A DNA stretch of 64,000 bases from Salinispora fenicalii (GTDB lineage Bacteria; Actinomycetota; Actinomycetes; Mycobacteriales; Micromonosporaceae). The translations under genes were made by a program, and so were the position numbers. How positions within the stretch are numbered: position 1 is the first letter of the stretch; each line of letters starts with the position of its first letter. The DNA lies in NCBI RefSeq assembly GCF_000514815.1, contig NZ_AZWQ01000021.1:21047-85046 (forward strand), in the 5' to 3' direction. This document shows positions 35,005 to 44,257 of this stretch, one piece after another. A model generated the notes under the pieces. That model made no database searches and was not told the origin of the DNA. It saw nothing but the letters and a program-made list of their open reading frames with translations.

Positions 35005-35711
35005 TCGACGTGACGAGCGTTGACGGGCCGCAGAGCCGGGCCGCCGCGGCGACTGATGCCCCGCCCCTTTCCGACGATGCTGTGCGGCCCTCGGAGGGTG
35101 CTGCCGGGCCCGCTGACGGTGCTGTGCGGCCCTCGGACAGCGTTGCCGGGCCAGCTGACGGTGCTGTCTGGACGTCGGATGTTGCTGGCCAGCGATCAGC
35201 GGCTGCTGCCCCGGCGCCTGATGGCTGGCCGGTGGGGGCGGTACCGGTCTACCCGGCTCCGCAGCCGGACCGACTGACCCGATTCGTACTCCGCCTCCAC
35301 GAGCGCTCGCCTCGGTGGGCGGCGCCGCTGGCCGCCTTGGGCTGTGTCGGCGCCGGCATCAGCTACACGCTGCTGATCGACCCGACCCGGTCCGCGCCGG
35401 ATGCGGCCCCCACCTGCATGCTCAAGCTGACGACCGGGCTCGACTGTCCGGGCTGTGGCGGTACCCGGGCCCTGTGGTACCTACTGCACGCCGACCTGCC
35501 GGCCGCTGCCCGGCACCATTTTCTCCTCGTCTTCGTGCTCCCCTTCCTGGCGTACCTGTTCGTGGCGTGGGCGGGCCGGCAGGCCTTCGGGTGGCGGTTA
35601 CCCGAGCTGCGGATCAGCAACAAGCTGATCGGGGTTTTCCTGGCCGCCTGGTTGGCTTTCTCAGTGGTGCGTAACCTGCCCTGGGCGCCATTCACCGCGC
35701 TCTACGTCTGA
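35001..35711 (+). CDS. DUF2752 membrane protein
   Basis: A 236-residue protein. The first 95 residues are disordered and Ala/Pro/Asp-rich, with three 14-residue repeats of the type AVRPSDSVAGPADG. The C-terminal half is a DUF2752 domain with several membrane segments and the signature CPGCGGTRALW, a Cys-x2-Cys motif that could bind metal. GTG 35001 overlaps the AlkX-type stop by 4 bases. Function unknown. Confidence 0.78.
   Translation: MIDVTSVDGPQSRAAAATDAPPLSDDAVRPSEGAAGPADGAVRPSDSVAGPADGAVWTSDVAGQRSAAAAPAPDGWPVGAVPVYPAPQPDRLTRFVLRLHERSPRWAAPLAALGCVGAGISYTLLIDPTRSAPDAAPTCMLKLTTGLDCPGCGGTRALWYLLHADLPAAARHHFLLVFVLPFLAYLFVAWAGRQAFGWRLPELRISNKLIGVFLAAWLAFSVVRNLPWAPFTALYV
35079..35200 (+). repeat. 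42-bp tandem repeat in the DUF2752 gene
   Basis: Units starting at 35079, 35121 and 35163 share GCTGTgCGGccCTCGGA; the period of 42 bp equals 14 codons. The third copy is more diverged. In-frame copies lengthen the disordered N-terminus. Confidence 0.75.
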
Positions 35712-36004
35712 CTCTTCCTCGCCTTCGCGCTGCTGCCGCTGCCTGCCTTTGCTGCCAGCAAACCGCGTTCGCCTGCGTCGGCTCCGTGGCGGCGACTCCC
35801 GGACGACCTTGTCCGACCGGGCTTTGCGCTGCGGTCGACAAGGGGCGGCGGTCGACTAAGGGTGGCGCTCACCACACGCCCACCGCCTCTTCCCGTCGCG
35901 CCTGTACTCCCGTCGCGCTTGTGCCCGCCCCGGGGAGTGTGGCGGCCAGAGTCTGATCTTCGTCGACTGCGGGGTCCGATTTCCGTCGGCGCCGGTCGCG
36001 CCAC
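35712..36004. other. Intergenic region before thyX
   Basis: CCTTGTCCGACCG (35807-35819) and CGGTCGACAAGG (35832-35843) form a 12-bp stem with one bulge, probably a terminator for the DUF2752 gene. An open frame in phase with thyX runs back to 35862 but lies outside the conserved protein. Nothing else seen. Confidence 0.5.
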
Positions 36005-36010
36005 TACAGT
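36005..36010 (+). promoter_or_regulatory. -10 box TACAGT for thyX
   Basis: TACAGT ends 7 nt before ATG 36018. It supports that start over the longer open frame. Confidence 0.5.
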
Positions 36011-36017
36011 CGCAGGA

Positions 36018-36770
36018 ATGCCGGACATGGTGCAGCCCCAGGTCAAGCTCATTGCGTGGACCCAATTCGCGGCCCCAGACGACGTTGGGTGGTCGACTGA
36101 CGCCGACGGGGGGCAGGCGCTCGCGGAGTTCGCTGGCCGGGCCTGCTACCAGAGTTGGAAGAAGCCAAACCCGGCGACGGCGACCAACGCCGGCTACCTC
36201 GCCCACATTCTCGAGGTGGGCCACCTGAGCGTGTTGGAGCACGGCTCGGTGAGCTTCTACTTCACCGGGGTGTCGCGGTCGCTCACCCACGAGTTGATCC
36301 GGCACCGGCACTTCTCGTATTCGCAGCTGTCCCAGCGGTACGTGCCGGAGCGGGACGCCGCGATGGTGGAGCCGGCCGTGATCGCCGACGACCCGGAGCT
36401 GCACAAGCGGTTCGTGGAGGCCGCCGAGGCGAGCGTACGGGCGTACACCGAATTGCTGGAGGGCCTGGAGCAGCGCTTCACCGACGAGCCCAACGCCACC
36501 CTGCGGCGTAAGCGTGCGCGGCAGGCGGCGCGGGCGGTGCTGCCGAACGCCACCGAGACCCGCATCGTGGTCACCGGCAACTACCGGGCGTGGCGGCACT
36601 TCATCGGTATGCGGGCGACCGAGCACGCCGACGTGGAGATCCGCGAGCTGGCGGTGGAGTGCCTTCGCCAGTTGCAGGGGGTGGCTCCGAGCGTCTTCAA
36701 CGACTTCGTGATCTCCTCCCTGCCCGACGGCACCGAGGTGGCGGCCAGCCCGCACGCGGAGGTGTCCTGA
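36018..36770 (+). CDS. thyX: Flavin-dependent thymidylate synthase ThyX
   Basis: A 250-residue FAD enzyme that makes dTMP from dUMP with methylenetetrahydrofolate and NADPH. The diagnostic [14 protein letters not shown] motif starts near residue 95, and [22 protein letters not shown] carries the substrate-binding part. It is usually essential when ThyA is absent; ThyA is not in this window. A hairpin after the stop (GAGCCC 36769-36774 with GGGCTC 36786-36791) may end transcription. The order thyX-dapA-rnj matches mycobacteria. Confidence 0.95.
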   Translation: MPDMVQPQVKLIAWTQFAAPDDVGWSTDADGGQALAEFAGRACYQSWKKPNPATATNAGYLAHILEVGHLSVLEHGSVSFYFTGVSRSLTHELIRHRHFSYSQLSQRYVPERDAAMVEPAVIADDPELHKRFVEAAEASVRAYTELLEGLEQRFTDEPNATLRRKRARQAARAVLPNATETRIVVTGNYRAWRHFIGMRATEHADVEIRELAVECLRQLQGVAPSVFNDFVISSLPDGTEVAASPHAEVS

Positions 36771-36804
36771 GCCCTTCCCCGTCGGGGGCTCGGAGGTCGT
36801 CCGC

Positions 36805-36810
36805 TAGGTT
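36805..36810 (+). promoter_or_regulatory. -10 box TAGGTT for dapA
   Basis: TAGGTT ends 6 nt before ATG 36817, a leaderless arrangement directly after the thyX hairpin. Confidence 0.55.
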
Positions 36811-36816
36811 GGACGC

Positions 36817-37743
36817 ATGACGAGTGACCTCCCCGACACTCCCCCCCGGACGGCCTCCCGGCCGTTCGGGCGGGTGCTCACGGCCATGGTGACACCCTTT
36901 ACCGCCGACGGTGCGCTCGATCTGGACGGTGCGACCCGGTTGGCGAACTACCTGGTCGACGAGCAGGGCAACGACGCGCTGGTGGTCAACGGCACCACCG
37001 GTGAGTCGCCGACCACGACCGACGCGGAGAAGGAACGCCTGATCCAGACGGTGGTCGCGGCCGTGGGCGATCGAGCCAAGGTGGTGGCCGGGGTCGGGAC
37101 CAACGACACCCGGCACACCATCGAGCTGGCCGCTGCCGCGGAGAAGGCCGGAGCACATGGCCTGCTGGTGGTGACGCCGTACTACAGCAAGCCGCCGCAG
37201 GCGGGCCTGGTGCGACACTTCACCGCGGTGGCCGACGCCACTGAGCTGCCGGTGATGCTCTACGACATTCCGCACCGCGCCGGGGTGGCGATCGAGACCG
37301 AGACGCTCGTCCGCCTCGCCGAGCACGGCCGGATCGTCGCGGTGAAGGACGCCAAGACCGACCTGACCGCCACCAGCTGGGTGACCAGCCGGACCGGCCT
37401 GGCTTTCTACTGCGGTGAGGACCCGCTCATCCTGCCTGCGCTGGCGGTGGGGTCGGTCGGGGTGGTGGGCACGTCGACCCACTTCACCGGGGCGCGGACC
37501 CAGGAGATGATCCGGGCGTTCGAGGCGGGAGACAACGCCACGGCGCTCGCCCTGCACCGGCGGCTGCTGCCGCTGTACACGGGTATCTTCCGGACTCAGG
37601 GCGTGATCATGGTGAAGGCCGGCCTGGCGGCGAAGGGACTGCCCGCCGGTCCGGTCCGTTCCCCGCTGGTGGACGCCACCGCCGACCAGCTTGCCCAGCT
37701 CCGCGCCGACTGTGCGGCGGCGGGCCTGGACCTCCCTGAATGA
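36817..37743 (+). CDS. dapA: 4-hydroxy-tetrahydrodipicolinate synthase
   Basis: A 308-residue TIM-barrel DapA that condenses pyruvate and aspartate semialdehyde, the first committed step to lysine and diaminopimelate. VNGTTGESPTTTDAEK binds substrate, YDIPHRAGV includes the catalytic Tyr region, and the Schiff-base Lys is in RIVAVKDAKTDL. A short gap (55 bp) precedes RNase J. The first 20 residues (DLPDTPPRTASRP) are an extra tail. Confidence 0.95.
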   Translation: MTSDLPDTPPRTASRPFGRVLTAMVTPFTADGALDLDGATRLANYLVDEQGNDALVVNGTTGESPTTTDAEKERLIQTVVAAVGDRAKVVAGVGTNDTRHTIELAAAAEKAGAHGLLVVTPYYSKPPQAGLVRHFTAVADATELPVMLYDIPHRAGVAIETETLVRLAEHGRIVAVKDAKTDLTATSWVTSRTGLAFYCGEDPLILPALAVGSVGVVGTSTHFTGARTQEMIRAFEAGDNATALALHRRLLPLYTGIFRTQGVIMVKAGLAAKGLPAGPVRSPLVDATADQLAQLRADCAAAGLDLPE

Positions 37744-37795
37744 ACGAACGACACGACGGACGCCGGGTGACGGCGTCGCAGAATGAGGTGAACGC

Positions 37796-39484
37796 GTGAC
37801 CGAGGCGCGAATCGAGACAGAACTGCCGCCGCCGCTGCCCGAGGGCGGGCTGCGGATCATTCCGCTGGGCGGGCTCGGCGCCATCGGTCGGAACATGACC
37901 GTCTTCGAGTACAACGGGAAGCTGCTGGTCGTCGACTGCGGCGTGCTCTTCCCGGACGTGGAGCAGCCGGGCGTGGACCTGATCCTGCCCGACTTCGCCC
38001 CGATCCTGGATCGTCTCGACGACGTGCAGGCCATCGTGCTCACGCACGGTCACGAGGACCACATCGGCGCGGTGCCGTACCTGCTCGCTCACAAGCCGGA
38101 CATCCCGCTGGTCGGCTCGGAGTTCACCCTCGCCCTGGTTGAGGCGAAGCTCGCCGAGCGGCGGATCCAGCCGTACACGCTGACGGTGCGGGAGGGCGGT
38201 CGGGAGCAGCTGGGCCCCTTCGAGTGTGAGTTCTTCGCGGTCAACCACTCGATCCCGGACGCGCTCGCCGTGGCCATCCGCACCCCGGCCGGTCTGGTGC
38301 TGCACACCGGTGACTTCAAGATGGACCAGCTCCCGCTGGACGGTCGGATCACCGACCTGGCCGGCTTCGCGCGGCTCGGCGCCGAAGGGGTGGACCTGCT
38401 CCTGTCCGACTCCACCAACGCCGAGATTCCCGGCTTCGTCACGCCGGAGCGGGAGATCGGCCCGGTGCTCGACTCGATCTTCGCCAAGGCTCGGGGCCGG
38501 ATCATCGTTGCGTCGTTCGCCTCCCACGTGCACCGGGTTCAGCAGGTCTTCGACTCCGCGGTGGAGCATGGTCGCAAGGTGGCCCTGATCGGCCGGTCGA
38601 TGGTGCGCAACATGGGCATCGCCCGCGACCTCGGGCTGCTGAACATCCCACCTGGGCTGGTTGTCGGGCTCGACGAGGCCACCAGCATGCCGCCCGACCA
38701 GATCGTGCTGATGTCGACCGGCAGCCAGGGTGAGCCGATGAGCGCGCTGGGCCGGATGGCCAGCGGTGATCACCGGCACATCACCATCGCCCCCGGCGAC
38801 ACCGTGGTGCTCGCCTCCTCGCTGGTGCCCGGCAACGAGACCTCGGTCTACCGGGTAATCAACCGGCTCGCCCGGGCGGGTGCCGTCGTCGTGCACAAGG
38901 ACGTGGCCAAGGTGCACGTCTCCGGGCACGCCCCTGCCGGCGAGCTGCTTTACCTGCTCAACATCGTTCGGCCGAGCAACCTGATGCCGGTCCACGGGGA
39001 GTGGCGACACCTGCGCGCCCACGCCCGGCTGGGCATCGAGTCCGGCGTCGCCGCCGATCGGGTGGTGCTCTGTGAGGACGGCGACGTGGTCGACCTGGTC
39101 GAGGGGCGAGCCAGCCTGGTCGGGCAGGTCAAGAGCCGGTACGTCTACGTGGACGGTCTCGCCGTCGGTGACGTGTCGGAGTCGCTGCTCACCGAGCGAC
39201 GGATCCTCGGCGACGGTGGGTTCATCGCGGCCACCGTGGTGGTCGACTCGGTCACCGGGAAGGTGGTTGGTGGGCCGACCGTCTCCGCCAAGGGTTTCTC
39301 CGAGGACCCGGAGGCGTTCAGCCCGGTGGTGCCGTTGATCACCGAGGCGCTCAACCGGGCCGCCTCCGATGGGATCACCGACCCGCACCAGCTGCAGCAG
39401 ATTGTGCGACGCACCGTGGGGCGGTGGGTCAACGACGCCTACCGCCGTCGGCCCATGATCGTGCCGAACGTGGTGGAGGTCTGA
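37796..39484 (+). CDS. rnj: Ribonuclease J
   Basis: A 562-residue metallo-beta-lactamase/beta-CASP nuclease with 5'-3' exonuclease and endonuclease activity on RNA. The zinc motif HGHEDH is near residue 84, with DFKMDQLPLDG, SDSTNAEIPG and the beta-CASP segment SFASHVHRVQQ following, and HVSGHAPAGELLYLLN near the C-terminal third. GTG 37796 has GAGGTGA just upstream. With pnp in the same window it completes much of the RNA decay machinery. Confidence 0.95.
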   Translation: MTEARIETELPPPLPEGGLRIIPLGGLGAIGRNMTVFEYNGKLLVVDCGVLFPDVEQPGVDLILPDFAPILDRLDDVQAIVLTHGHEDHIGAVPYLLAHKPDIPLVGSEFTLALVEAKLAERRIQPYTLTVREGGREQLGPFECEFFAVNHSIPDALAVAIRTPAGLVLHTGDFKMDQLPLDGRITDLAGFARLGAEGVDLLLSDSTNAEIPGFVTPEREIGPVLDSIFAKARGRIIVASFASHVHRVQQVFDSAVEHGRKVALIGRSMVRNMGIARDLGLLNIPPGLVVGLDEATSMPPDQIVLMSTGSQGEPMSALGRMASGDHRHITIAPGDTVVLASSLVPGNETSVYRVINRLARAGAVVVHKDVAKVHVSGHAPAGELLYLLNIVRPSNLMPVHGEWRHLRAHARLGIESGVAADRVVLCEDGDVVDLVEGRASLVGQVKSRYVYVDGLAVGDVSESLLTERRILGDGGFIAATVVVDSVTGKVVGGPTVSAKGFSEDPEAFSPVVPLITEALNRAASDGITDPHQLQQIVRRTVGRWVNDAYRRRPMIVPNVVEV

Positions 39485-39520
39485 GCCGAGGCGGGGCGAG
39501 GTCGGGGAGCCGGCCCGGGT

Positions 39521-41155
39521 CTAGGGCAGCTCCGCGACCGCGTCGGCGTACGCCGAGCCGGTGCGTACCGCGGCGGCCAGCAGCACGTCCAGCTGGGTGG
39601 GCGCGACCCCGTGGGACAGGTCGGTGCTGACATCACCGGCCAGCACCAGCTCCGCGCCGGAGTCGTGCACGTACGCCGTCGGTAGGAGCCGGTCCTGGTT
39701 CCAGGCGTTGCAGAACGCGTACGCCTCGGCACGTCGGTCGGCCGGCAACCGGCGGCTGGCCACGGCGCGTACGTGCAGGACCTCGCCGCGCTCGCCGGTC
39801 CGCCGTACCTGGATCAGCGCCTCGCCCCAGCGCCCCACAACGGTGTCCGTGGCGTCCAGGATGTACTGGTCGCCGCGCCGGTCCAGGGCGTTGGTGATCG
39901 CTGCCAGGCTGAGCGGGGCGGGCTGGTCGTCCGGTTGGTCGTCCGGTTCGCGGTCGGGTGCGTCGTCGTCTGGGCTCTCGAACGGCAGCGCTACCGGGTG
40001 AGCCAGGGCTCGTTCGGTGGCGCCCCGCACGTCCAGCCAGGACGCGATCCGTCCGGACTGGTGCCCGGTGCCGTTGCGCGCGTCGAAGCTGCCGGCGAGC
40101 CCGGTGGCCAGGTCGGTCAGCGTCGCCCCGAGGGCGGCGATGTCCAGGTCGGCCGGGGGTCGTTGCCCGTACGCGGGGCGGCGTATCCGCTGCTCGCCGA
40201 GGTCGGCGGCGACCGCGACCCCGCACACCAGCGCCCCGGCGGCGGCGAACTCCATCGCGGACAGCTCGTCGGGAGCCCGATCCAGCCGGGGTAGCTGCTC
40301 GGTGAGCAGGGCCAGCCCGCGGACCGGGTTCCCGCTGAGCGCGCAGAAGCGCAGGTGCGCCGCGAGGTACGCGAAGCCGGCCCGTTCGCGTCGGTGCCGC
40401 TGGTAGGCGCGCACGTGCGCCGCCGCGGCCGCCTCGGTCGCGCCGACCCGGAGCCACGGCAGCATCCCCGCGGCGAGCCCCCGCTCGGGTGCTCCGGTGC
40501 AGTCGTCCGGGTCCACGCCGGCCAGGACGTCCAGCGCGGCGGACCACTCCTCCCACCCGGCGAGCAGCTCTGCCCGTCGGACGGCGGCGCAGCTGAGGCA
40601 GCCGTCGGCCGGGGTGGCGGGCGTCGCTACCCAGCGGTCGTACCAGGATCGGGCGGTCGGCTCGTCGCCGAGGTGGTCGGCGATCCGGCAGTAGAGTTCG
40701 GCGGCGGTCGCGGTGTCGGCGGTGCCGAGGTCGTCGAGGAGGGCCCGGGCCTGGTCCAGGCCCCCACGCGGGCTACCGAGCAGGGCTTCGACCGCGTACC
40801 GCCGGTAGCGGGCCAGGGTTTCGTGGCCGTCGGGTGGCAGCAGGTCGGGCCGCCGGTCCACGGCGGCGAGGCAGCGGCGGACCGGTTCGACCAGGCGCCA
40901 CCGACCTTCGTCGAGTAGGTAGGTCTCGATCAGCGCGAGCCGGGCGTCCAGCGCAGACTGGTCGTCGCCGGCGGCGTCGGCGCGCGCGGCGATCCGTTCC
41001 AGCTCGGCGCTGCGGGCCTCGCCGTCGGGGGAGTCCCGGGCGTCGGCCAACTCCTCGGCGAGGGGGCGGCCGTCCCGCCCGGGTCGTTGGCGCCGGGGTG
41101 GCCACCCCGGCCAGCCGAACTCTTCCAGCCCACGACCGCCGGGTTGCCCGATCAC
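39521..41155 (-). CDS. Large protein with helical-repeat middle and C-terminal YbjN domain
   Basis: A 544-residue cytoplasmic protein. Residues about 45-360 look like a helical TPR-type solenoid (repeated Ala/Leu-rich helices), including a CLSC motif in DGCLSCAAVRRAELLAGW. After an Asp/Pro-rich spacer (DDDAPDREPDDQPDDQP), the last 125 residues form a YbjN-like domain with FCNAWNQDRLLPTAYVH, closely matching FCNAWNHDRLWPKAFVH in the upstream neighbour. GTG 41155 overlaps the neighbour's stop by 4 bases, so the two are coupled. The YbjN fold resembles type III secretion chaperones, hinting at a peptide-binding role; function here is unknown. Confidence 0.7.
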   Translation of the reverse strand: MIGQPGGRGLEEFGWPGWPPRRQRPGRDGRPLAEELADARDSPDGEARSAELERIAARADAAGDDQSALDARLALIETYLLDEGRWRLVEPVRRCLAAVDRRPDLLPPDGHETLARYRRYAVEALLGSPRGGLDQARALLDDLGTADTATAAELYCRIADHLGDEPTARSWYDRWVATPATPADGCLSCAAVRRAELLAGWEEWSAALDVLAGVDPDDCTGAPERGLAAGMLPWLRVGATEAAAAAHVRAYQRHRRERAGFAYLAAHLRFCALSGNPVRGLALLTEQLPRLDRAPDELSAMEFAAAGALVCGVAVAADLGEQRIRRPAYGQRPPADLDIAALGATLTDLATGLAGSFDARNGTGHQSGRIASWLDVRGATERALAHPVALPFESPDDDAPDREPDDQPDDQPAPLSLAAITNALDRRGDQYILDATDTVVGRWGEALIQVRRTGERGEVLHVRAVASRRLPADRRAEAYAFCNAWNQDRLLPTAYVHDSGAELVLAGDVSTDLSHGVAPTQLDVLLAAAVRTGSAYADAVAELP

Positions 41156-41628
41156 GACCGCACCCCGCCGGGCAGCCGGGCCACCTCGGTGGCGAGCTGG
41201 CAGCCGGTGGTGATGCCGCGGTCGAGGAGCCGGTCGAGTTGGTGTGGGGTCACCCCGCGCTCGAGGTCGGTGATGACTTCCCCGCAGATTCGCGCCTGAC
41301 CGTCGTCTTCGACGTGTACGAACGCCTTGGGCCAGAGCCGGTCGTGGTTCCAGGCGTTGCAGAAGGCGTGCAGTGCGGGAACGTACTCGATCGCGAACGT
41401 GGGTGCCACGACGGTGCGTACCTGCAGTAGCTCCCCGGCGGTCCCGGGCCGCAGGAACCAGATGAGGCTGTCGGCCCACCGGCCGACCAGTTCCCCGGCC
41501 GGGTCGGTCTCCACCGTGTATCCCCGTCGGGTGAGTACGGTGGCGATCAGCTCATCGGTGAGTGGGCTCAGGGCGCCCGGGTAGCCGCCCAGGAGGCGGT
41601 CCGGAATGTCCCCGGTCGGCGACGCCAT
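41152..41628 (-). CDS. YbjN-domain protein
   Basis: A 158-residue protein consisting of one YbjN-type domain. GELVGRWADSLIWFL and FCNAWNHDRLWPKAFVH align with the C-terminal domain of the downstream 544-residue protein, so the pair are paralogous domains in tandem. No signal peptide or membrane segment. GAAGGGAT upstream of the ATG may be the ribosome binding site. Divergent from ftsK. Function unknown. Confidence 0.72.
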   Translation of the reverse strand: MASPTGDIPDRLLGGYPGALSPLTDELIATVLTRRGYTVETDPAGELVGRWADSLIWFLRPGTAGELLQVRTVVAPTFAIEYVPALHAFCNAWNHDRLWPKAFVHVEDDGQARICGEVITDLERGVTPHQLDRLLDRGITTGCQLATEVARLPGGVRS

Positions 41629-41728
41629 GCGGCATCCCTTCTGAGGCGAATATCACGACCGGCGGCGGATTCGCGTGCCGACGCGCGGACACGACCTGGA
41701 ATAGCGGCGATCCGCCGGGTACCGCCGC

Positions 41729-41734
41729 TAGGTT
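41729..41734 (+). promoter_or_regulatory. -10 box TAGGTT for ftsK
   Basis: TAGGTT ends 6 nt before ATG 41741; no Shine-Dalgarno sequence is seen. Confidence 0.5.
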
Positions 41735-41740
41735 GATGCT

Positions 41741-44206
41741 ATGGCGGGCCGTACCTCTCAGGCGAGCCGGCGGCGCGGCGCGTCGCCGCGTGGCAGCGCG
41801 AACAACCGTGCCCGGCAGCCGGCGAAGAAGCCCCGCGCTGCCCCCAAGCGTCGTCCACCGGCCCGCACCAACCCGGCCGGCTCGGTGGGCCGGGCGCTCG
41901 GGGCACTGTGGATGGGCCTAGCGCACGGGGTGGGCTGGTCGGTTCGCGCCGCCGGCCGGCAGGCCGCCGCGGCCCGCGGCCTCGACCCTGAGCATCGCCG
42001 CGACGGCGCCGGGCTGCTGATGCTCGGCCTCGCGCTGCTCAGCGCGGCCAGCATCTGGTTCGAAAAGGCCGGACCGGTGGGGGAGCGGCTGGCCGACACC
42101 GTACGGCTGTTTCTCGGTGCGATTGCCGTCGTGGTGCCGGTGCTGCTGATGATCGGTGCCTGGCGGCTGATGCGGGAGCCGACCGTTTCGGAGCATCGGG
42201 GGCGGGGCCCGGTCGGCTGGGGGTCCATGCTGGTCGCTACGGCCGCGTTGCTGCACATCGGGCAGGAGCCGACCTCGCAGGTGCAGCGGGACTTCGCGGG
42301 CGGCCTGATCGGCGCGGGGGTGGGGAGCCTGCTGGAGCGGGCGGTGACGGCCTGGGTGGCCGTGCCGCTGCTGCTGTTGCTCTTGGTCTTCGGGCTGCTG
42401 GTGGTCACCGCGACTCCGATCAACAAGGTTCCGGAGCGGCTGGGTCTGTTGGCCGGCACGGTGGTCGGCACGTCGGCCGACGCGGGGGTCGCCGAGGAGG
42501 CCGCGGCGGAGACCGGCAAGCCGGTTCGCAAACGTGCGGCGAAGCGGACGCCGCCACCGCCGCCGGACCCGGATGACTTCGCCGATGATCTGGCGGGCGC
42601 GGACCTGCAGGAGACTCTGGTGCTGCCCCGCAAGTCGTCGACGAAGGTGCCGGCGAGTCGGAAGCCGGCGGAGCCGCCGGAGCATTCGCCGCTGCCCACT
42701 CGCGCCGAGCAGCTTGCGTTGACCGGGCTGGCGGGCGACTACGCGCTGCCCCCGGCGACCCTGCTGGGCAGCGGTGCCGCCCCGAAGAAGCGCAGCCGGG
42801 CCAATGACGAGGTGATCGCCGCGTTGACCGGGGTGTTCGAGCAGTTCGACGTGGATGCCGCGGTCACCGGCTTCACCCGGGGTCCGACGGTTACCCGGTA
42901 CGAGGTCGAGCTGGGCCCCGGGGTCAAGGTGGAGCGGATCACTCAGCTTTCCCGCAATATCGCGTACGCGGTGAAGTCACCGGACGTGCGCATCCTCAGC
43001 CCGATCCCGGGCAAGAGCGCGATCGGTGTGGAGATCCCGAACACCGATCCGGAGAATGTCGCCATCGGCGACGTGCTGCGCTCCCGGGCAGCCACCAGCG
43101 ATCATCACCCGATGGTGGTCGCGCTCGGTAAGGACATCGAGGGCGGCTACGTGGTGGCCAACCTCGCGAAGACGCCGCACATTCTCATCGCGGGGGCCAC
43201 CGGCGCGGGAAAGTCGAGCTGTCTGAACTCACTGCTGGTCTCTCTCCTGACCCGGGCCACCCCGGACGAGGTGCGGCTGCTGCTGATCGACCCGAAGCGG
43301 GTCGAGATGACCGGCTACGAGGGAATCCCGCACCTGGTCACGCCGATCGTGACGAACGCCAAGAAGGCGGCCGACTCGCTGGAGTGGGTCGTGCGCGAGA
43401 TGGATATGCGCTACGACGATCTGGCCGCCAACGGGGTGCGGCATATCGACGACTTCAACCGCAAGGTTCGCAATGGTGAGATCACGGCCCCGCCCGGCAG
43501 CGAGCGGGAACTGCGGCCGTACCCGTACCTGCTGGTGATTGTGGACGAGTTGGCCGACCTGATGATGGTCGCCCCGCGTGACGTGGAGGACTCCATCGTC
43601 CGGATCACCCAGCTCGCCCGGGCCGCCGGTATCCATCTGGTGCTCGCCACCCAACGTCCGTCGGTGGACGTGGTGACCGGTCTGATCAAGGCCAATGTGC
43701 CGTCCCGGCTCGCCTTCGCCACCTCGTCGCTGGCGGATTCGCGGGTGATCCTGGATCAGCCGGGCGCGGAGAAGCTGCTCGGTCGCGGTGATGGTCTCTT
43801 CCTGCCGATGGGTGCGGCCAAGCCACTTCGAATCCAGGGCGCGTGGGTGACCGAGCGGGAGATCGCCGATGTGGTCCGGTTCTGTAAGGAGCAGCGGGAG
43901 CCGGAGTTCCGCTCGGATGTGCTCACCGTGGCCCAGGAGGGCAAGAAGAAGATCGACGAGGACATCGGCGATGATCTCGACCTGCTGGTGCAGGCGGTGG
44001 AGCTGGTGGTGACCTCACAGTTCGGCTCCACCTCGATGCTGCAGCGCAAGCTGCGGGTCGGTTTCGCGAAGGCGGGTCGGCTGATGGATCTGATGGAGAC
44101 CCGCGGCGTGGTCGGCCCGTCCGAGGGCTCCAAGGCCCGGGATGTGCTGGTGAAGCCGGACGAGCTGACGGATGTTCTGGTCGGCCTGCGCGGCGGCGAC
44201 GACTGA
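41741..44206 (+). CDS. ftsK: DNA translocase FtsK/SpoIIIE
   Basis: An 821-residue DNA pump that clears chromosomes at septation or sporulation. A basic N-terminus is followed by four membrane helices (about 65-225), an Ala/Pro linker (about 230-340), the alpha/beta motor with Walker A AGATGAGKSS near 485 and Walker B LLVIVDELADLM near 600, and a C-terminal winged-helix gamma domain (MLQRKLRVGFAKAGRLMDLM) that reads polar DNA motifs. Single gene with a leaderless-type promoter and a terminator behind it. Confidence 0.94.
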   Translation: MAGRTSQASRRRGASPRGSANNRARQPAKKPRAAPKRRPPARTNPAGSVGRALGALWMGLAHGVGWSVRAAGRQAAAARGLDPEHRRDGAGLLMLGLALLSAASIWFEKAGPVGERLADTVRLFLGAIAVVVPVLLMIGAWRLMREPTVSEHRGRGPVGWGSMLVATAALLHIGQEPTSQVQRDFAGGLIGAGVGSLLERAVTAWVAVPLLLLLLVFGLLVVTATPINKVPERLGLLAGTVVGTSADAGVAEEAAAETGKPVRKRAAKRTPPPPPDPDDFADDLAGADLQETLVLPRKSSTKVPASRKPAEPPEHSPLPTRAEQLALTGLAGDYALPPATLLGSGAAPKKRSRANDEVIAALTGVFEQFDVDAAVTGFTRGPTVTRYEVELGPGVKVERITQLSRNIAYAVKSPDVRILSPIPGKSAIGVEIPNTDPENVAIGDVLRSRAATSDHHPMVVALGKDIEGGYVVANLAKTPHILIAGATGAGKSSCLNSLLVSLLTRATPDEVRLLLIDPKRVEMTGYEGIPHLVTPIVTNAKKAADSLEWVVREMDMRYDDLAANGVRHIDDFNRKVRNGEITAPPGSERELRPYPYLLVIVDELADLMMVAPRDVEDSIVRITQLARAAGIHLVLATQRPSVDVVTGLIKANVPSRLAFATSSLADSRVILDQPGAEKLLGRGDGLFLPMGAAKPLRIQGAWVTEREIADVVRFCKEQREPEFRSDVLTVAQEGKKKIDEDIGDDLDLLVQAVELVVTSQFGSTSMLQRKLRVGFAKAGRLMDLMETRGVVGPSEGSKARDVLVKPDELTDVLVGLRGGDD

Positions 44207-44229
44207 CCGCGGCCGCCGTCGTGCCCAGC

Positions 44230-44246
44230 GGGGCCGGTCTGGCCCC
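44230..44246. terminator. Terminator between ftsK and the SMR gene
   Basis: GGGGCC (44230-44235), 5-nt loop, GGCCCC (44241-44246) between convergent genes. Confidence 0.45.
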
Positions 44247-44257
44247 CGGTTCGGCCG

